DNA from: Thalassia testudinum | Lineage: Eukaryota > Streptophyta > Magnoliopsida > Alismatales > Hydrocharitaceae | Assembly (NCBI GenBank): GCA_037157565.1 | Contig: JAZHRO010000036.1 | Span: 130,766,001-130,830,000 of the forward strand | DNA length: 64,000 nucleotides | Reading direction: 5' to 3' | Shown: piece by piece, positions 22,742 to 35,157 of the stretch | How positions within the stretch are numbered: the stretch's first letter is position 1 | Layout of the letters: every line of letters begins with the position of its first letter | The notes under the pieces: generated by a model | Told to the model about the DNA's origin: nothing | Seen by the model: only the letters and a program-made list of their open reading frames with translations | The model's database searches: none | Made by a program: the position numbers and the translations under genes

Positions 22742-25700
22742 CAACTCCTTACATGCTCCATCGACCTCCCCTCCTACTTTCTTCAGGCGATCCCTTCGTC
22801 ATCTCCAGTCTCTTAACCTCTTCATTCGCCACATCTACGACAGAGGTGTGGTTTTTCACCTCCCATTTCTCCTCGCCACTAGAGATGATGTATGCCTGAG
22901 GATGACCCTGGAGCTCCTCTTGTGGGCTCTTCACTCATTGGAGATCTCCTCCTTTCTTCCTCCTTAGCCGCTGGCTTTGGATCCAGGCAATCCCATTCCT
23001 CTTGTTAGATTAGGATTTCCTGCTTTTTAGATTAATTGTAGTGTTAGTTAGAGTAATTTAGGAGTAGATTAGATGTTAGAAATCAACTTTGATGATGCTT
23101 TAGTGTAGAGTAGGAGTAGATTAGTGTAGATCCACTCCGCTCTCCTTGATCAATTCAGATCAAAGAGATTTTTTTTCCACCTCCATTTCGATGCATACAG
23201 TTTTCTCTATGCTCCATGATTCATTTTTTATTTTCCCTCATAATTTTATCCATCATCCACCCATCCATCAAGGTCAAATTCAGATCTAAAGCCTTGGCTT
23301 CTAGATTTGAATTTGCACCTAAAAACCCACTTGGGGGGTCTCCCACTCCATAAATTCACAAAGAACCCCCATCTAGCTTTTATCGAACCGATTTGCTCAA
23401 TTCTTTCAAATTTGGTTTTCAAGCCCAATCTCATGAATTGGAGTCAATTTGGTTTTAATGGAATTTAATCGAGTGTTTCAAGTTCAAATTTGCTCAATTG
23501 GGTATTTTGCGATGAGTTTAAGGTGATTTGATTGAGATATTTATTTTTAAATGAGCAAATGCCCAATTTTAGCCTTGCTTTGAGTAGTTTTGCTAGGGAG
23601 TCTCAGAATCATTGAGATGAAGCATTACCATGACTCATTTGATTTTTATAGGATTCCTTGAATCCCTAAATACTAATTTCTAGTGTTTAAGAGATTCTAA
23701 TGATCAGATCACATATGCAAATTCTGCAACAAAAGGCCCAATCTGGGCAACATTTGATTTTCACTTCAAAATGATTTATGAACTTTAAAATGGTTCTAAA
23801 TTGATTTTCAGATGTTTATGGAGATTTGGAGTGTGTTAATGAAGATCTAATGTGGTTTTGAAATGATTTCAGTAACCTAACATGATCTATGTCCTCTACA
23901 TTATCTATGATGTAAGGAAAATATCATATTAGGATCTTTTGGGATTTTGAAATATTTGAACGGATTTGTAAGTTTTCAAATCTCCATATATGATTTTCAA
24001 AAGATATTTAGACAAATTGATTTGTCAAGATGTAATTGGCTTTAAATCAGACTTTTTCATGTCGGATTTGGGTTATTTGCAGTGTAGCAATGCAGATTGC
24101 TGAGTCTGATAACAATAGCTGCTGAAGTTATTTGAATTTGGATTTAGGACGTTTGATTGTTAAAGATAACATCTGATTTGTGATGGCAGCAGTAGCTGCT
24201 GAATTTGGCAGTAGACATAGCTGCAGCAACAGTTACTATTGAATTATAGCAGCTGCAGTTGCTACAGCCATTGTCTGAGTGGGATTTTAGCTGGGTTTTG
24301 AGTGTGGATACAAAGTTGACCTGTGTGTAGTGTTAGAACATATTGTACAAGCATTCATGTACCTTTAATTGATTGAAATTCAATTAGGATTGCTTGTAAT
24401 CTCATTTTAAATTCCTTTATCAGTTACTTTTAATGTGTAAATTAGTCCAAAACTGAAATTTAATGAAATCCAAAGTGGAAATTATGCTTAACTATCTATA
24501 CATGTTTCCTATTGCTTGCTGAATGTTTTGAGATGTTTAAACACTCTCCCCAGCCACTCAAACTGTTTTTAGGGCCTTAGGTTCTCTTTGAAAATCCTTT
24601 GAAGACCTTAAATTGGTTAACTTTGTAAATAAATAAGAATTAGAAAAAAAATCCAAAAAAATAAAATAAACCTGTCTTAGTCAACATTAGGTATACTTTT
24701 AGGTGTGTGCCAAGTTTCAAGGCATTCTGAACTCTCGACTTGGTAGAACATACCATCCAACGGTTTAGTATACCTTGGAACTTAATAAAAGAACCAAACA
24801 TCAAAAATATAAAAAACAACTCTTCCCTCTCATCTTACTCTTTCTCTCTCATCCCCTATCTCTACTATACATATAAAACTCATAAAAATCAGAAAATACC
24901 CAAAAAAACCCAAAACTACCATGTATACTATGTATATACTTATATATAGTAATTCAACCTAAGCTATATGTAAATATTGTATAATATGTATAAAATATAT
25001 ATAAATAACTTATATATGTATTCTATGTGTTAAATTAAGTATTTAGAGTAACTTAATGTATATATAATCATATTGTATTATTTTATATTAATTTACATAA
25101 CTTAAATGTATAATAACTAAATAATTCTACAAACCTATTCATATGTACATATTTGTATCCCATACTGTACATACGTATTTATCTATATAATATAAATATA
25201 ATACCTGTAACTTAATTTAAATATATTTATACAATAAATAATTAGGTTATTAAATTAATTAGGTAATTTATTAAGTTAAAATAAAATAAATTAGTAAATT
25301 AAGTTAATACTAAGATAATTTATAGTGTATACTTTTACTATATTATATTAAATATTTTCAATTAATTTAAACTATATTTATACTCTATTATAGTATTTAT
25401 AGTTTATTTATATGAAAAATCACCTAAAACATGTATTTAATTGTAAATAAATTAAAGTAAAGCTTATAAAATATAATAAAAATCTATAATAAATAATTTA
25501 TTATGTATATTAATACTGTATTAAGTCAATTGTACAATTAATTAACAAATTTATACTCAAATTAATGAATTAATCTCTAATTTAACTTGTATAAATGGTA
25601 GACTTTAGCTAATTTAATTATATAATAAACTAACTCATTTTTGTAAAGTAACTACATAATTATGTAGCCTTATATAAGGGCTTTACAATCTCATAATTTA

Positions 25701-26810
25701 TTTTTAATTTAAAATAAATTATGGCCTTCAAATCGAGGGCTAATGTTACCAAATCAGGCACATCCAACGCAGCTGCAATGCTCACGCGAGCGCTTGTTAG
25801 TGCCACATCGTTAGTGGTTGTGTGCTTGCAGTGCCTTTTATTGTTTTTCTGCTTATGCCTTCCTGGTCGTCAGGCGCTGGGTGCCCTCTCACACCTACAT
25901 CCACATATCCCTCTCTCTCAAGTTGAATTTGGTATATGAGTGTGCAGTGCATTGGGCCAGGGGCCGTGCACCATGCGTGGGCCTGTGTGGGCCCATTAAT
26001 GAATATATGTGCATGCATGTGTGTTGTGTGTGTTATGTGTGTTAGCTGTGTGTGCATGAATTCTGAATGTGTGTATATATATGTGTGTATAATATATGTA
26101 TAGTATAAATACAGATCATGTAATTAAATAAAATATGTAAATAAATAAATTACGTATACCATAATGTATAGACATATATATGTGTAGTATAAGTAGAGTA
26201 AGTAAGCTTATTTGAGCTCTTATATGTATATATATACCACTAGAGCTTTAGTGATAGTTGTATCTGTCACTGTACATACCTATATATGTCAGTAAAGATA
26301 AGTATTTTGCCTTATGTTATGTATGTAATTTTACTAAGGTTTTAGCAACACTTATATATGTTATTGTAGATATTAGTATGTTATAATAATTTAGTATAGC
26401 AAGTATTATTAACTATTTTTTTACCTATACTTAAGTATCAATTATATTAGTCGTAAATAATTAATATAGAGTAATTATATATAGTTTTTAATATTTATTT
26501 GTGTACAAATATTTTCAAGCATTACAATATGTTTTAATTCATTTTTTTGTACATAATTAACCAAATTCTTTTATTATTTGATTCTTTCATCCATTTTTGT
26601 AAATAAAATTAATATTTTTTGGAATAAAAGAATGTTTTTGAACTTAGAGAGTAATGTATATCAATAATTGCCTCTCAGTGAACGACCTGGAATAAACCAG
26701 TAAAAATTAAGTATATAAATAAAATTGACGCAATGCTTGTATTTTTGACATATACTACAACAACGACATTTTATAACCCCTTCTTAGTGCGAACCGGTCG
26801 ACGACAATCA
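22742..26810 (+). mobile_element. Probable Tat-like LTR remnant (with 10198-10644)
   Basis: There is no coding region. The right end, around 26665-26810, has the layout of Tat-like LTR ends (TGCCTCTCAGTGAACGACC, compare 43331-43350) and stops just before a tRNA-Asp primer-binding site. The left part has pyrimidine-rich leader-like sequence, and 23020-23110 has the GTTAG/AGGAGTAGATTAG wording also seen near 40280. This suggests a long LTR interrupted by TE2 and possibly TE1. The 5' boundary is not visible. Confidence 0.45.
24940..26660. repeat. AT-rich low-complexity tract
   Basis: Long runs of TATA, AATTA and TGTGTGTA steps occur, interrupted by a GC-richer island at 25720-26050 with a short unconvincing frame (72 codons from 25721). 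No gene is supported. Confidence 0.7.
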
Positions 26811-26976
26811 TATTTTTAGCACCGTTGCCGGGGATATAAACCCATCAACAGCGCTTTCTTGTGATTGTTTGACAAATCTCGCAGAAAGTCGATTATTTTT
26901 GGTGCCATTGCTGGGGACCAAAACCCATCAATAGTGCTTTATTGTGATTGTTTGACAAATGTCGCAGAAAGTCGAT
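26811..26976 (+). repeat. Tandemly duplicated tRNA-Asp primer-binding site region (83-bp period)
   Basis: Two copies of an 83-bp unit lie head to tail. Copy 1 has TAGCACCGTTGCCGGGGA at 26817 and copy 2 has TGGTGCCATTGCTGGGGA at 26900. Both are transition-changed versions of the tRNA-Asp complement TGGCGCCGTTGCCGGGGA used by Tat/Athila-like elements. The sequence after each (AAACCCATCAA, GTGATTGTTTGACAAAT) is also duplicated. Confidence 0.75.
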
Positions 26977-26999
26977 TACTGAGAAGGGGGGGACATCTC

Positions 27000-27902
27000 T
27001 CAAAGGAGAAGATAATGAGGTAAATTCCACCTTCCTTTGATCATCTAGTGACAACGCTGCTTTATGGGAATGAGACAATCATGCTAGACAAGATCATTGC
27101 TTTACCATTGGTGATCAATGAGTAGCAATGGAAGAATGCAGGCGAAATAATGTTTGGAGACGACCAAGCACTAATTGTTGAGAGTAGCCGAGGAAGATTG
27201 AAGGGTGAGATAGGTAGAGGAGGACAATCCAAATCACGTGGACCCCGTACATGCTTTTATTATGACCAGGAGGGTCACATTATAGCAAATTGTCTGAGAT
27301 GCGAGGAAGCTTAAGAAGCTGAAGAGAGCGATGGAGAACGTTCGAGGAAAGAAGAAGTCTAATGCTATCTCAAACTCAAATGACCCTTCGTCTACTGTTA
27401 TATTAGAAGGAGACATGGCAACCTACTTGATGACAAAAGTGAAGTCACATTCAGGATGGTGTTTTGATTTGGCAAGTTTAGATCATGTGTTCTCATCTAG
27501 GAAGCAGTTCAACAATATTAAGTATGTGATAAATGAGGCACAATCAGGTTTACAGGTGAAGAGCTCCAAAATGACACAAGTGTATAGAATCAATTCGATT
27601 TTGCACGTTTGATGGGAAAGTGAGGACTCCAAGATGTGTCAAACATGTGCCTAATATCGAGAAGCATTTGATTTCACTGAGAACTCTAAGGTCTGAGGGG
27701 CACCGAATTTCTCATGAAGAGGGGTTCTCAAAGTAAGCAAACGAGTACATGTTCTCATGTGTGGAAGAAGGATGCCAAATAAGGTGTATAGACTTAATGG
27801 GAAATTCGTGACAAATGATGGAGCTCCAAGTATTCCCCAAATGAGTAGTACAGGAAGAGAGTGGCAAATCGTTAGCATCTCTACCATAGGAGTGTGCAAG
27901 AA
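27000..27902 (+). pseudogene. Ty1/copia gag-protease remnant, 5' part
   Basis: Gag is readable from about 27024 (PPSFDHLVTTLLYGNETI) to TAA at 27312, with internal stops. The zinc knuckle reads CFYYDQEGHIIANC, so the second Cys is Tyr. After a frameshift, 27331-27612 reads MATYLMTKVKSHSGWCFD, then DLASLDHVFSSR where copia proteases have DSGASDH; the active-site Ser-Gly is lost. A third frame continues with VKHVPNIEKHLISL, typical of the copia protease-integrase linker. No copia LTR or primer-binding site precedes it; the left junction with the Tat-like debris is near 26985. Confidence 0.75.
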
Positions 27903-27907
27903 GAAGC

Positions 27908-29600
27908 TGTAATTTCTACCACAGGAGAGGGTGAGATTTGCGTGAAACAAATAAAATGCGGAAATATATAAACAATCTCACACAAAAAGCAATCACACAA
28001 ATGCACAAAGGATTTTTTAAGTGGAAACCCAAACCCAGGTAAAAACAACCACCTAAGCCTCTCAACTTAGGATTTTCAGATCGACCTAGTCGATCAAATC
28101 AACTATCCAAGTCACTTCAACGAGGGTGACTTAACCTCTTACAACCACGCTACTATGTACGAGGGTAGCGTTCCTCAAACCCCTCCTCTTCACGAGGAGT
28201 ATTTAGTCTAGCGATGGAGATAGGAATTCGCAAAGCGAATACCCAACCCAAAGACAATAAACTACAGTAGTCCTATAGAGCCACAAAGTATAAGGTAAAC
28301 CTAGCTACTATAGGTAAAGGATACTTCCCTTTGGTGGAAGTGTATCAGCTTGATGTAGATGCGTGAACCACGCAATGGCACAACATCGCTCTCGTAATTC
28401 TAGGCGAGAGAACAAGTGCGCAGCCGGGATGGTGCTCTCCAGATGTAAAACTAAAGCTTGGAGAGCAAGATCACCTATAATGATCAATTGGACACAATAT
28501 GATGTGGAAATGTTTTTCAAGGTGTCTTAACAAGGGAGGGCTTTCCCTCTATTTATAGATGGCCTAGGAAGGCTTTGGAAGGCCTTGGAAGGCTTCCATA
28601 GCCGTTGGGTGCAAACCCAAGGCAAATTAGGCCACAATTAGAATCATTAATGATTCTAACAGGGTTATCAGACGTCTGGGTCAAGAATCAGACATCTGGA
28701 AGTCAAGTATAAATCGTCTGATAATCAAATTAAATGTCTAATACTAGATGGGTTCCCCTACTGATTTGGTTAGACCTAAACAGGGTTCTAGAGTAAGTTT
28801 GTTAGACGATAGGTTGGATGTCTAGCACTAGGTCTAGACGTCTGGAAACCTAATCAACTACAGGAATGGATTTCCCAAGACACAAATAGCTATAAGTCTC
28901 TTGGAAAGAGATTTCAGCTTAATCGAGGCTAACGTTTACATATCAGATGTCCAAGGTCTTTTACAAGCGTCTAATAAAAGATTAAGGGTTAATCCTCAAC
29001 GATCATTTTTTTAAACCAACGTTCCACTAATTGGATGTTTGGCAATGTCATCAGACGTCTGCTAAGACGTCTATACTAAGGGCTGGACGTCTAAAACTAG
29101 CAGACGGTAAGTGGTTCTTAGCCTAAATGTTTTTAGACATCTAATCAAGCAGTCAAACATCTTAAAGTCAAGGATCAAACATCTAATATCCAAATTGGAC
29201 ATCTGACCAGGCTGTCTGAAGCTTATTCTGATTTGTTAAGTCCTTTACGAGAAACCTAAGTATCCTAGAGTTGTGCAAGTATTCCTAGGACCACTGTTAG
29301 GTAACTTTGAGGCTCTTTAACAAATATTCTAAGATAGAAATAAAGAGAAAAAGAAACAACAAAAGAAATACATGAAAAAGGAATCTATCTATCTTACTCT
29401 TCATCTCTTTTCTTCTTCATGGTTTCGCTCTAAGCGAAGGCTTCTTCTTCATCAAGCTCCTCCAATCCACCATTGTTGCGAGCTCTTCACACTTGTATCC
29501 ATTTGCAATTGACCTGAAATCTTGGACTTAAAAGCAAATGTTAAGTGACAAGTGTTTTGTTATCATCAAAATAAATGATCGTGGTGCCCTTACACCAACA
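27908..29600 (-). mobile_element. Solo LTR of a copia-like family, TSD GAAGC
   Basis: GAAGC flanks it at 27903-27907 and 29601-29605. On the minus strand it runs TGTTGGTGTAAGG to GAAATTACA. The TGTTGGTG start, the TTTTGATGATAAC motif and ATATTTGTTAAAGAGC recur in the solo LTR at 57189-58747, so both are one family, probably copia, judging by the terminus. It contains scattered AGACGTCT-type palindromes (28670-29170). A minus-strand frame at 28308-28520 is not convincing. Confidence 0.82.
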
Positions 29601-29605
29601 GAAGC

Positions 29606-29737
29606 AAGTGAGGTTTGCTTTAGATGAGGACAGGGATATATTCTCTAGTAATGAGAGATGGATGGTGCCACGTCAGTCGATGTGGCAATGCTAATTTATG
29701 CATGCACCTTAGGTAGGCGCGACATCTAGAGGTAAGT
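29606..29737 (+). pseudogene. Copia remnant continued after the solo LTR
   Basis: Joining across the solo LTR gives KKKQVRFALDEDRDIF, open to TAA near 29693. It is probably the start of the copia integrase region but too short and degraded to assign firmly. Confidence 0.4.
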
Positions 29738-29905
29738 GCAACTAGAGGTGTCAATGGGGCGAGTTCAAGTTGGGTTTTAGTAATACCAAACCCATTCCCG
29801 TTTAGAAACCCATTCCCCATATCCGCCTCGTTTACCTAGCAGGGAAAACCTTCCCCATACCCATTGACCCGTCGGAAACCTGTTTACTTAATGGGTACTC
29901 ATTAA
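29738..29905. mobile_element. hAT- or MITE-like fragment
   Basis: AGGTGTCAATGGGGCG at 29745-29760 resembles ends of plant hAT-type non-autonomous elements, followed by several GGGTTT and ACCCATT blocks in both orientations. It lies exactly where copia and PERK sequence break off. No clear TSD is seen. Confidence 0.35.
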
Positions 29906-29932
29906 TATGTTGTCTTATAATTCGAGGGTGGC
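29906..29932 (-). pseudogene. PERK pseudogene, start of kinase exon after HEDC
   Basis: A minus-strand acceptor TTTTCTAG|GC completes the Cys codon and gives C-HPRII, the residues after HEDC in PERK kinases, before similarity stops in the hAT-like fragment. The intron 29933-30169 (237 bp) has GT..AG ends. Confidence 0.6.
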
Positions 29933-30169
29933 CTAGAAAATAAAAAAGAGATGGATATTAGATAATAGTTCCATAAATAATAAAATGGTAACTCTTATTA
30001 ATCTTTTCTCACCTAATATGCATGGAGTAAAGGAATAAGCACAACATGTATGGAGCCAATAAAGTATGTAACTTATAGAGCAAAAATGTGAATTTGGAAA
30101 AAAAAAAAAGAAGGTAAAGTTTTTTTATCAAAAAAGACAATAGAATAAAATGAAGTATGAAATAATTAC

Positions 30170-30453
30170 AATCTTCATGCAAGTATGCTAATCCATGGGC
30201 TATCCCAGCTATAATTTTTACTCTGGTTGGCCAATCCAGAACTTGTCTTCCATGTCCTATGTATGCAACACCAGCATATCAGCATTCTTCCAAAGAATAA
30301 AGTAAATCATGGTAATTTCTTTTAGTTCTTCATAGGTAAACCACGATTGATTATTTGGCTTTGAAGGAGGATCTAATGGCAATTGGGATATCCCCATGTT
30401 TCCGGTGGTGACTTTCATAAGTGGTGATAATGAGCCCCTTGAATAGGGTGAAC
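30170..30453 (-). pseudogene. PERK pseudogene, juxtamembrane and broken kinase exon
   Basis: On the minus strand the acceptor CCATTAG|GT opens an exon encoding GSPYSRGSLSPL, then NNQSWFTYEELKEIT, the entry into the PERK kinase domain. The glycine loop and catalytic Lys region (about 80 residues in the family) are missing. After about 20 unrelated codons, a TAG at 30257-30259 and a frame change, the family sequence resumes as [18 protein letters not shown] and GLAYLHEDC. The exon ends at a donor GATT|GTAATT (30170/30169). The deletion and frameshift make a working kinase impossible. Confidence 0.82.
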
Positions 30454-30543
30454 CTAATGGAGAAACAAACATAAATGTTGAAACAATAGCAGGATAAGGA
30501 CTTATTAAGGAGAAATTAAGAGTATCTGAACAAGTGAAAGAAG

Positions 30544-33265
30544 TGATGATAACATCATCATCAGCCATAACTAGCTTTAATTAGTCATAATCAACAGACA
30601 AATGCTCCTACATAACCGCCGAAGAGCCATAATTCATTGCATATCCTTTCTGAGAGACATACATTAAATCAAGGTTAAATCTGCAGTTTTAACAGAAGAT
30701 CATAAATGCAGAGCAATCACAGGGTTTCCCAGGGGTTTATTAAAGTTCAAATGGTCATAAATGTCTAATAAGAGGGTTCATGCAGAAAGAAATGGGTTTT
30801 CGTGCATTCCAAGAATTAATGGACACCCGAAACCCTAATTTCAAACTTGCTTAATTAATTGAGGTTTCGGTTAGGATAAAATTTACCTAAACCTTCTAAA
30901 AGTCATATAAAAATATTCTATAAGGTTTGGTACCTTTGATTTGAACATTAGAACCCATTTTGACCTAAAATAGAGTCTCAAACAGGAAGTTGCCCTAATT
31001 TGGGTTTTTGCGTAAATTACCTAGACAAATTTGGTCAAAACCAAAATCTGGCATCACCATCAGATTTTTTGGGACCAAATTAGATTTGTACCAAAATTTG
31101 GGCCCAATCAGAGATCAGCTTGACCTACTTTTTATTCCAGGCTAGCCTGACTCTTTTTTCTTACACATACACCCTAGCTTTTTGAATTATTTGCGAAAAG
31201 GTCCCTAATTTTGTCATCTTCTTTACAGATTGGTCCATCCACCATTATCATGGAGGAACTCCTATTCTGATGACTTTCAATCAAAGATTTCTCTCTAATT
31301 TCTTGACGAATCTCTCCCAAAATAGAAAGGGAGATCCCTGATGAAATCCTCTTCCAATTGAGCCACGCATTGGTCTCTGAATCCTACTCAAAACCTAATG
31401 CAAACCTTTCAAAGGTTCGAGTCTCCTTGTCACTCAAGAACCACGTGCTTTCAAACTTGGTTTCCAAGCTTGGAAAGCTCTAATGAAGCCTATAAAAGGC
31501 TCCCTAAGGTCAAGCCGACCACCTTAGCTTGGTTTGGAGACCGGAATCCCCTTCTTCCCTTCCCCTCGACCTCCATCTCCACCAACTCTGACAAGCTCCT
31601 CCGTCAACCTTCCTCCTTCACCCTTACAAACAAGAGCAGGTGGATCCTTCTTCCTTGTATTCTTCGACATCTCGCAATACCAGCAGACGTCATCTATCTT
31701 GTCTTCCTCGTCGCTCATTCACCACCGAAGACTTCATCTTCTCTATCACAGGCTTAACACAACCAGCAAGGACTTCCTCCTCTTTCATCCATTTAGACTA
31801 GGTTAATTATGTTCCTCTCCTCTCCTATTTCCTATTTATCTCTTTTATCCCTAGATTTAGCCCCTGACGTTGTCGTTCAACTCCATCTTCCTCCGCTCTG
31901 GCCACATCTCCAGCGAGGTCTTCCCGTCGCTCCACTGCACCACACACCTTGCCAACACCCTCACAAGCTCTGCCTCATCCACCCGGACCAAACCCCTCTA
32001 CCTATTCACCATTCCACCCATCCAAACACTCCACCAATCACCTCCGCCTTCACACTCCTCCATCACCGTCTGCCATCATCCAGGCACGAAACCCCACGGA
32101 TGCTGCCATCACATTCCACGCCATATGGAGATTCTCCTGAGCGTTTTAACCAGAGCTTTTAGCCCGTACTTTGTATTTCAAGTCCCACATTGGAGCTCCG
32201 CCGCTGCGTCATCTTCTCCGTCTTATTCTTCCCCCCACGGCCTTGTTCTCCACCAAGAACCCTTCCAGGCCATGCAGGTGCATCCCAGGTTCATGCCCAG
32301 GTCCTCAATTGAGGATCCGATCTACAGCAGCTATGTCAATTGAAGCACCTCTTCACCAAGTGCTGTGGGCTCTTACGCACGCGAAGAGAAGAGGTTGTGG
32401 ACTTTAGTCTTACATCGGTGGGAGAAGAGATCTTGAGTGTGCATAAATGGAATTTGTCTTAGGCTCTTCACCTCAGACACTGGGGATGAGGTCCCCTTAC
32501 CTACTCACCCGTACCCACCTAAGCCCTCACTTCTCGGTTACCACCCACATCGGTAGCCCTGGTCAATCGGATATTCGATTACCTGGTTACCTGCCCGGTT
32601 ACCTGAGAAAGAAGAGAAAGAGGAGGAATTTGTGAGCGGAGGAGGGGAGGTTTTGCTCTTTAGGGCAAACTCCCAACACTTAGTTGCTGAGAAGCTTGCG
32701 AAGACCCTTGTGCGTAAGAAGAGATGGAAGAAGGAAAGACAAGAGAATAAGGAAAGCTTAAAGAGGAAAAGGCTCTCTAAGAGCACTATAGCAATGACAT
32801 TCAAGTCATCTACCTTGAGAGCCCAACATCTAATTGTCTCTGACAACAAGCACTGTGGATGTATTTGGCTAGTGTGGAAATTGGCTTAAGTTGTTTGAGA
32901 TACCGTGCATTTATTTCATCTATTAAGTAGTTAATATATGTCTAAACTAATAAATGGTGATTTAAATCACCATTATTTTATCTTACATATCTTTTTGTCC
33001 TCTTCGACTCTTGCAATAGTCATGTTCTCCATTAAAGATCAATTTTGAGTAGATATTATTTATTGAATATCATTATTGGTTTGATTTCTTGTGCTCATTT
33101 ATATATTTATTTCGATTAGTGCATGAATTACAATACTTGTTGCCTGTGTTTGACCTTGGACTTCATTTCTTGATTTCGAGTTTATAAATTGTATTTGTCG
33201 ATTGAGCTATTTAGGAGACTTTGCTACAACGAAACATATTTAAACTCCTAAAAACTCTATAAACA
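30544..33265 (+). repeat. 5' LTR of the non-autonomous Tat-like element
   Basis: This is 2,722 bp, TGATGATAAC to ATAAACA. The first 17 bases form a perfect inverted repeat (TGATGAT, AAC, ATCATCA) wherever the TE ends are read. A pyrimidine-rich leader follows the TATA box; frames of 60-160 codons there (31398-32635) are low-complexity Ser/Pro/His-rich and recur with disruptions in the 3' LTR, so I do not call them genes. Confidence 0.9.
31491..31498 (+). promoter_or_regulatory. TATA box of the 5' LTR (non-autonomous element)
   Basis: TATAAAAG follows AATGAAGCC; the identical context recurs in the 3' LTR at 46039-46046. Confidence 0.65.
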
Positions 33266-33267
33266 TT

Positions 33268-33285
33268 TGGTGTCGTTGCAGGGGA
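33268..33285 (+). promoter_or_regulatory. Primer-binding site, tRNA-Asp-like
   Basis: TGGTGTCGTTGCAGGGGA begins 2 bp after the LTR and differs from the tRNA-Asp complement TGGCGCCGTTGCCGGGGA at three positions. Confidence 0.75.
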
Positions 33286-34534
33286 GCAACGCATAATTCA
33301 CCACTATTCTTGTTTTACTTGATTCTATTTGAGCACCTACTTGCCCTATTTGTTTTCTTATTATTTTGAGAGGTACTTCACGAGGAGATCTTCTGCACAA
33401 ATCAACCACTCCCAGGGTAGGTAATCTCTCTCGTCCCTAATCTCCTAATCATTGGAAAAGAGAAAAGGAAACAAAACTAATTAGGATTCATCTGCCTTAC
33501 TTCTCTAGTAAATATCATTTAAAAGGCAAGTTTCTTGATTTGCAAAAAGATTCATATCGGATTGAAGAATGAGATGATTCTGCTTAGAGATCCCTACCCT
33601 GATTTCCTGTACCTACTAGGGATTACGCTTAATTTCTAATTTTCTTGGACTACACACTTCTTGTTTGAAGTCTAGGGAGAACAATTTGAGATCAAATTGG
33701 ACTTGGTATAGAGCAAATTAGGGTTTCTACATTAGAGTTTTGAAGTGTTAGCTCACATTTTGCCTGCATAAAAGGAAATTTACCCTCCCACATTTGTGTG
33801 CTACCCAAACCCGTGCTTGAAAAGAACTAATCACTTAAACCCTAAAATCAGACTCTAATTTCACTTGAACCTTAAAAATTGTGGACCTAATAATCTGAGA
33901 GTCAATTCAGGGTGATTTCTGGGTCTTGACCTAGATTTCATTCTCCATCTTTAAGGGCAGGTCAGGTGAAGTTGACCAACATTGTGGGTCAATCAACCTC
34001 CTAATTAGGTCACAAGTCAAATCAACTTCTAATTCAAGTGAAACTCAGGGCATAAATTAGGAATAAAATTGGTAGACTTAAGATCTTAATTCGTACATTC
34101 TGGTCTACTTGGAACCGCAATGACACGGAAGGTCAAGTGGGGGAAACCCTGTAACTCGTGGGGACGCTCTACCGTTTAGGGGTCTTTGCAGGACTCTCCC
34201 TTCCTGGCTGCCCAAGTAATTCTCGAGTGTGCGGATTTCTGATTTAGAGGTATCATCCACCTCGAAACAGCCTTAGTCATCCAAAAATCTTTGGGTGCCT
34301 TAATTGGGTCCAATTTGTATCCAGACCCTCATCCCTTCTATAGAGCACATACACAGGAAGGTCTTTAGGTTTTTAACCTAAGAGGCCGCATTAGATCTTC
34401 TACAGGGATTTCTTATATGATCTGATCAACTTCAATCTGAACCTGAGTTTGATTCTACTTCTTGATTCCACCACTTGAATCAAAAATACAACCTGGCAAC
34501 TTAGGAAGACCAATTAGGAAACCTAAACCCCAAA
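33286..34534 (+). other. Untranslated leader of the non-autonomous element
   Basis: These 1.25 kb are AT-rich with many stops in all frames and no recognised motif. They separate the primer-binding site from the acidic ORF. Confidence 0.5.
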
Positions 34535-35157
34535 ATGATCATAAAAGACAAAGTGATTGAGGCTTCCCTTAGATATTTTGAAGATTATCCAACCAGCATG
34601 ATTCAGGTTAATGTCCCAAAAATAACAAAATTCATTATGAACCGTGTTAGTCTATTGCTTACTCAACTAAGAAATGGTTCAACCCAGGAGACCCTCATAC
34701 CAGAATTCAATGAAGTTTGCGAATTACTCAACAGAGGGTTTACATTGCTTTGCAAATCCATTGCTCTGGAAGATACACCAAGATATCATTGAGAAAAGTG
34801 CAGATATTCTAAATCTATTACGAGAAGGCATTTATGAGACATCTTGGAGTGATTCTAAAGCTTCTCCAGAGCCTGGGTTAGACACTCAGAATTGTTGTGG
34901 ATCCCCAACCCAAAGGAATTCAGATTCAAACTTCATAACAATTGACATACCTGATCTTGATGAGGGTTGGGAGGATCCAATTGCAGGTGTTCCTGATTCT
35001 AAACCAGCCTTAGAAAATCTTGAAGTTGGTCCATCAACCCTAGATTTCCCTGACACTTGTGATGATGAGCTTAAAATAGAAGTTCTCGAGAGTGTAAATC
35101 CCGATCCTTATCCTGTTAAGGTGATTCTCAAGAATGGTTCTGACATCCCAATAGAGT
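34535..35157 (+). pseudogene. Unknown acidic ORF of the non-autonomous element, N-terminal part
   Basis: I do not recognise this protein. The start ATG at 34535 is the first in frame after a stop-rich leader. Residues 1-85 are helix-like and mixed in charge (MIIKDKVIEASLRYFEDYP, then a Leu-rich stretch). One extra T at 34790 shifts the frame. Residues after that (EKSADILNLLREGIYETSW, then many Asp, Glu, Ser and Pro) continue in frame to the solo LTR at 35158. No zinc knuckle, protease, RT or integrase motif is present. Position behind the primer-binding site is where gag would normally lie. Confidence 0.6.

Noticed and set aside
25721..25939. 72-codon frame with a hydrophobic stretch in AT-rich DNA
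   Set aside because: No homology recognised, no promoter, surrounded by repeat debris.
31809..32343. Ser/Pro/His-rich frames in the leader of a Tat-like LTR
   Set aside because: Pyrimidine-rich leader; the equivalent part of the 3' LTR (46375-46890) does not keep the same frames.
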